Assembly: GCA_947449695.1 (NCBI GenBank)
Contig: CANFST010000001.1
Coordinates: 1-64,000 of the forward strand
Source: Chitinophagales bacterium
Lineage (GTDB): Bacteria > Bacteroidota > Bacteroidia > Chitinophagales > CAIODY01
Direction of reading: 5' to 3'
DNA: 64,000 nt
Position numbers and translations under genes: made by a program. Below the pieces are notes generated by a model. The model did not search any database. It saw nothing but the letters and a program-made list of their open reading frames with translations, and had not been told where the DNA came from. Of this stretch, positions 62,957 through 64,000 are shown one piece after another (the stretch's first letter is position 1; each line of letters starts with the position of its first letter).

Positions 62957-64000
62957 TTAACTCTTCATCAACCCTTGTCCAATCAAGCATTCTAAGCAAT
63001 TTCTTTTTTCGCAAAATTCATTTCGTAATTCAATCAAAGCTTGCGATTGAAAGGCACTATTAGGTTTAATGTTGTAATTTTTCCAAGCCGAAATAATGTT
63101 GTTTTTTTCTGCAGATAAATCATTCAACCATTCCAAAGCTTTGTCTTGAAAAATTTCTTCGTGTTGGATTTTACCATAAGCAAACACAATCGGCACAATA
63201 GTGTTAATGATAAAATTTTCAATTGTTGAATCGCCAATTTGTTTTTTTGATTTAACTGAATCAGTATCTAATTTAAAATGCTGTTGCCAATAATCAGAAG
63301 GCTGAACTTGAAACAATTGCTTTAAGTCATTAATAGCGCTACACTCCAACACTTTTGACAAAAGATGCGATGATTGAAAAACCAGCGCAGCTAATTGTGC
63401 AATGCGAAGCGGCGGAAAATTTTGTGGCCGCATCCGAGCCATTTTCCAATAATTTGCAGGAATGGGTTGTAATGAAAACTTGTGTTGCAAAAATTGATAT
63501 TCCTTTTGCAATTGCACTGCATAAGCATCATTGAAAATTTCATTCAACAAGCCAGATTGACCAAGCAGTAAGGCTTCCAGCTGCAACAAAGAATATTTTT
63601 GTTTGGCTAAAATTTTTACGGGTGTTGCTTTTGCTAATTCAAAAAATGCTTCCGCATTCACTTTCATCCCAAAATTTTTCGCCAATAACTGATAAAAAGT
63701 TTCTTCCCAATTCTGATTGTTTTGTTTTAAAGTCGTTTCAACAAATTCAACTTTTCTTTCCAAACGATTTAAAGCCATTCGGCTGAAAACCTGCTCCCAA
63801 GTTAAGGTTGAAACATTTTCAATCGAACCTGCACAAGCAATTTCATTTTTGCTTTTTAACAAATTTTCATAATTGCGAATGATGTGCAACGGAATTTTTC
63901 CTTTCAATTCAAGCGTTGGAATTTGCTGCAAAATATCTTTGTCGTGCTTATACACAACATGCAAAATCACATTTTTATAAGCGGCATCATTTTGATGTTG
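62957..64000 (-). CDS. DUF2851 family protein (5' end beyond the window)
   Basis: The frame stays open through the right edge: upstream of the internal ATG at 63970 it continues as QHQNDAAYKNVILHVVYKHD, matching the HxHDxAYxNVILHVVY block of DUF2851 proteins. The visible part is about 347 residues and ends with NEFCEKRNCLECLIGQGLMKS, where the closing cysteines (EKRNCLECLIG) fit the family's C-terminal pattern. The first 60-80 residues are therefore missing from the window. The function of DUF2851 is unknown; it is common in Bacteroidota. Confidence 0.88.
   Translation of the reverse strand, partial: QHQNDAAYKNVILHVVYKHDKDILQQIPTLELKGKIPLHIIRNYENLLKSKNEIACAGSIENVSTLTWEQVFSRMALNRLERKVEFVETTLKQNNQNWEETFYQLLAKNFGMKVNAEAFFELAKATPVKILAKQKYSLLQLEALLLGQSGLLNEIFNDAYAVQLQKEYQFLQHKFSLQPIPANYWKMARMRPQNFPPLRIAQLAALVFQSSHLLSKVLECSAINDLKQLFQVQPSDYWQQHFKLDTDSVKSKKQIGDSTIENFIINTIVPIVFAYGKIQHEEIFQDKALEWLNDLSAEKNNIISAWKNYNIKPNSAFQSQALIELRNEFCEKRNCLECLIGQGLMKS

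Overview
The window looks like a chromosome segment of a free-living or environmental member of the Bacteroidota, probably from the Chitinophagales/Sphingobacteriales side. The evidence is AT-rich DNA, starts without obvious Shine-Dalgarno sequences, promoters of the Bacteroidota form TTTG-N19/20-TAnnTTTG (best at 8795-8826 and 21430-21460), type IX secretion sorting domains of type A (6684-8366) and type B (9609-11723, 25412-31348), a bifunctional MurF-Alr protein, and several protein families typical of the phylum (DUF2795, DUF2851, DUF4175, a TANFOR-like N-terminus). The genus cannot be fixed from the sequence alone.

Positions 1-6650 form an accessory region. It holds a conserved Bacteroidota protein of unknown function (203-880) bracketed by two related 80-bp palindromic elements. 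Next come a 21-bp tandem repeat with a cryptic coiled-coil frame, the stump of a restriction endonuclease, an Mrr-type nuclease, a 64-residue protein and a C5-cytosine methyltransferase. The methyltransferase carries an N-terminal domain that looks like the arm-binding domain of tyrosine recombinases. Beyond it lie two related structured repeat elements (from 5312 and 5871) around a small gene and a nucleotidyltransferase cut off after 30 codons. An orphan LytTR protein follows, and its 3' end is duplicated 580 bp away. The layout resembles an array of small cargo modules separated by palindromic elements; no integrase or transposase is visible in the window.

Positions 6650-21700 are mostly ordinary chromosome: secreted T9SS proteins, a small formyltransferase, arginase, MurF-Alr, two outer-membrane barrels with clear terminators, FabD, tRNA-Leu(GAG), Fmt, two glycosyltransferases and a DUF2795 protein.

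Positions 21700-31400 contain a 41-bp repeat array with covarying hairpins. It is followed by two tandem paralogous anchored proteins ending in CPxxCG, a TPR histidine kinase, and a 1978-residue cysteine-rich PKD/T9SS protein on the other strand.

Positions 31500-43150 are a leftward operon: an outer-membrane barrel, a 2421-residue TANFOR-like giant protein, a fibronectin-type III protein and a YdeI-like protein. With the CPxxCG/kinase module, the structured 41-bp array and the arm-domain methyltransferase, it is the best candidate here for undescribed biology.

Positions 43200-64000 hold haem genes (hemH-hemJ), CTP synthase, a complete CzcCBA-type metal efflux operon with a small acidic/histidine-rich leader protein, a penicillin acylase-family protein, an orphan ABC ATPase, a UPF0175/DUF3368 toxin-antitoxin pair placed directly upstream of a 1161-residue DUF4175 protein, a small possible lipoprotein, and a DUF2851 gene that runs off the right edge.
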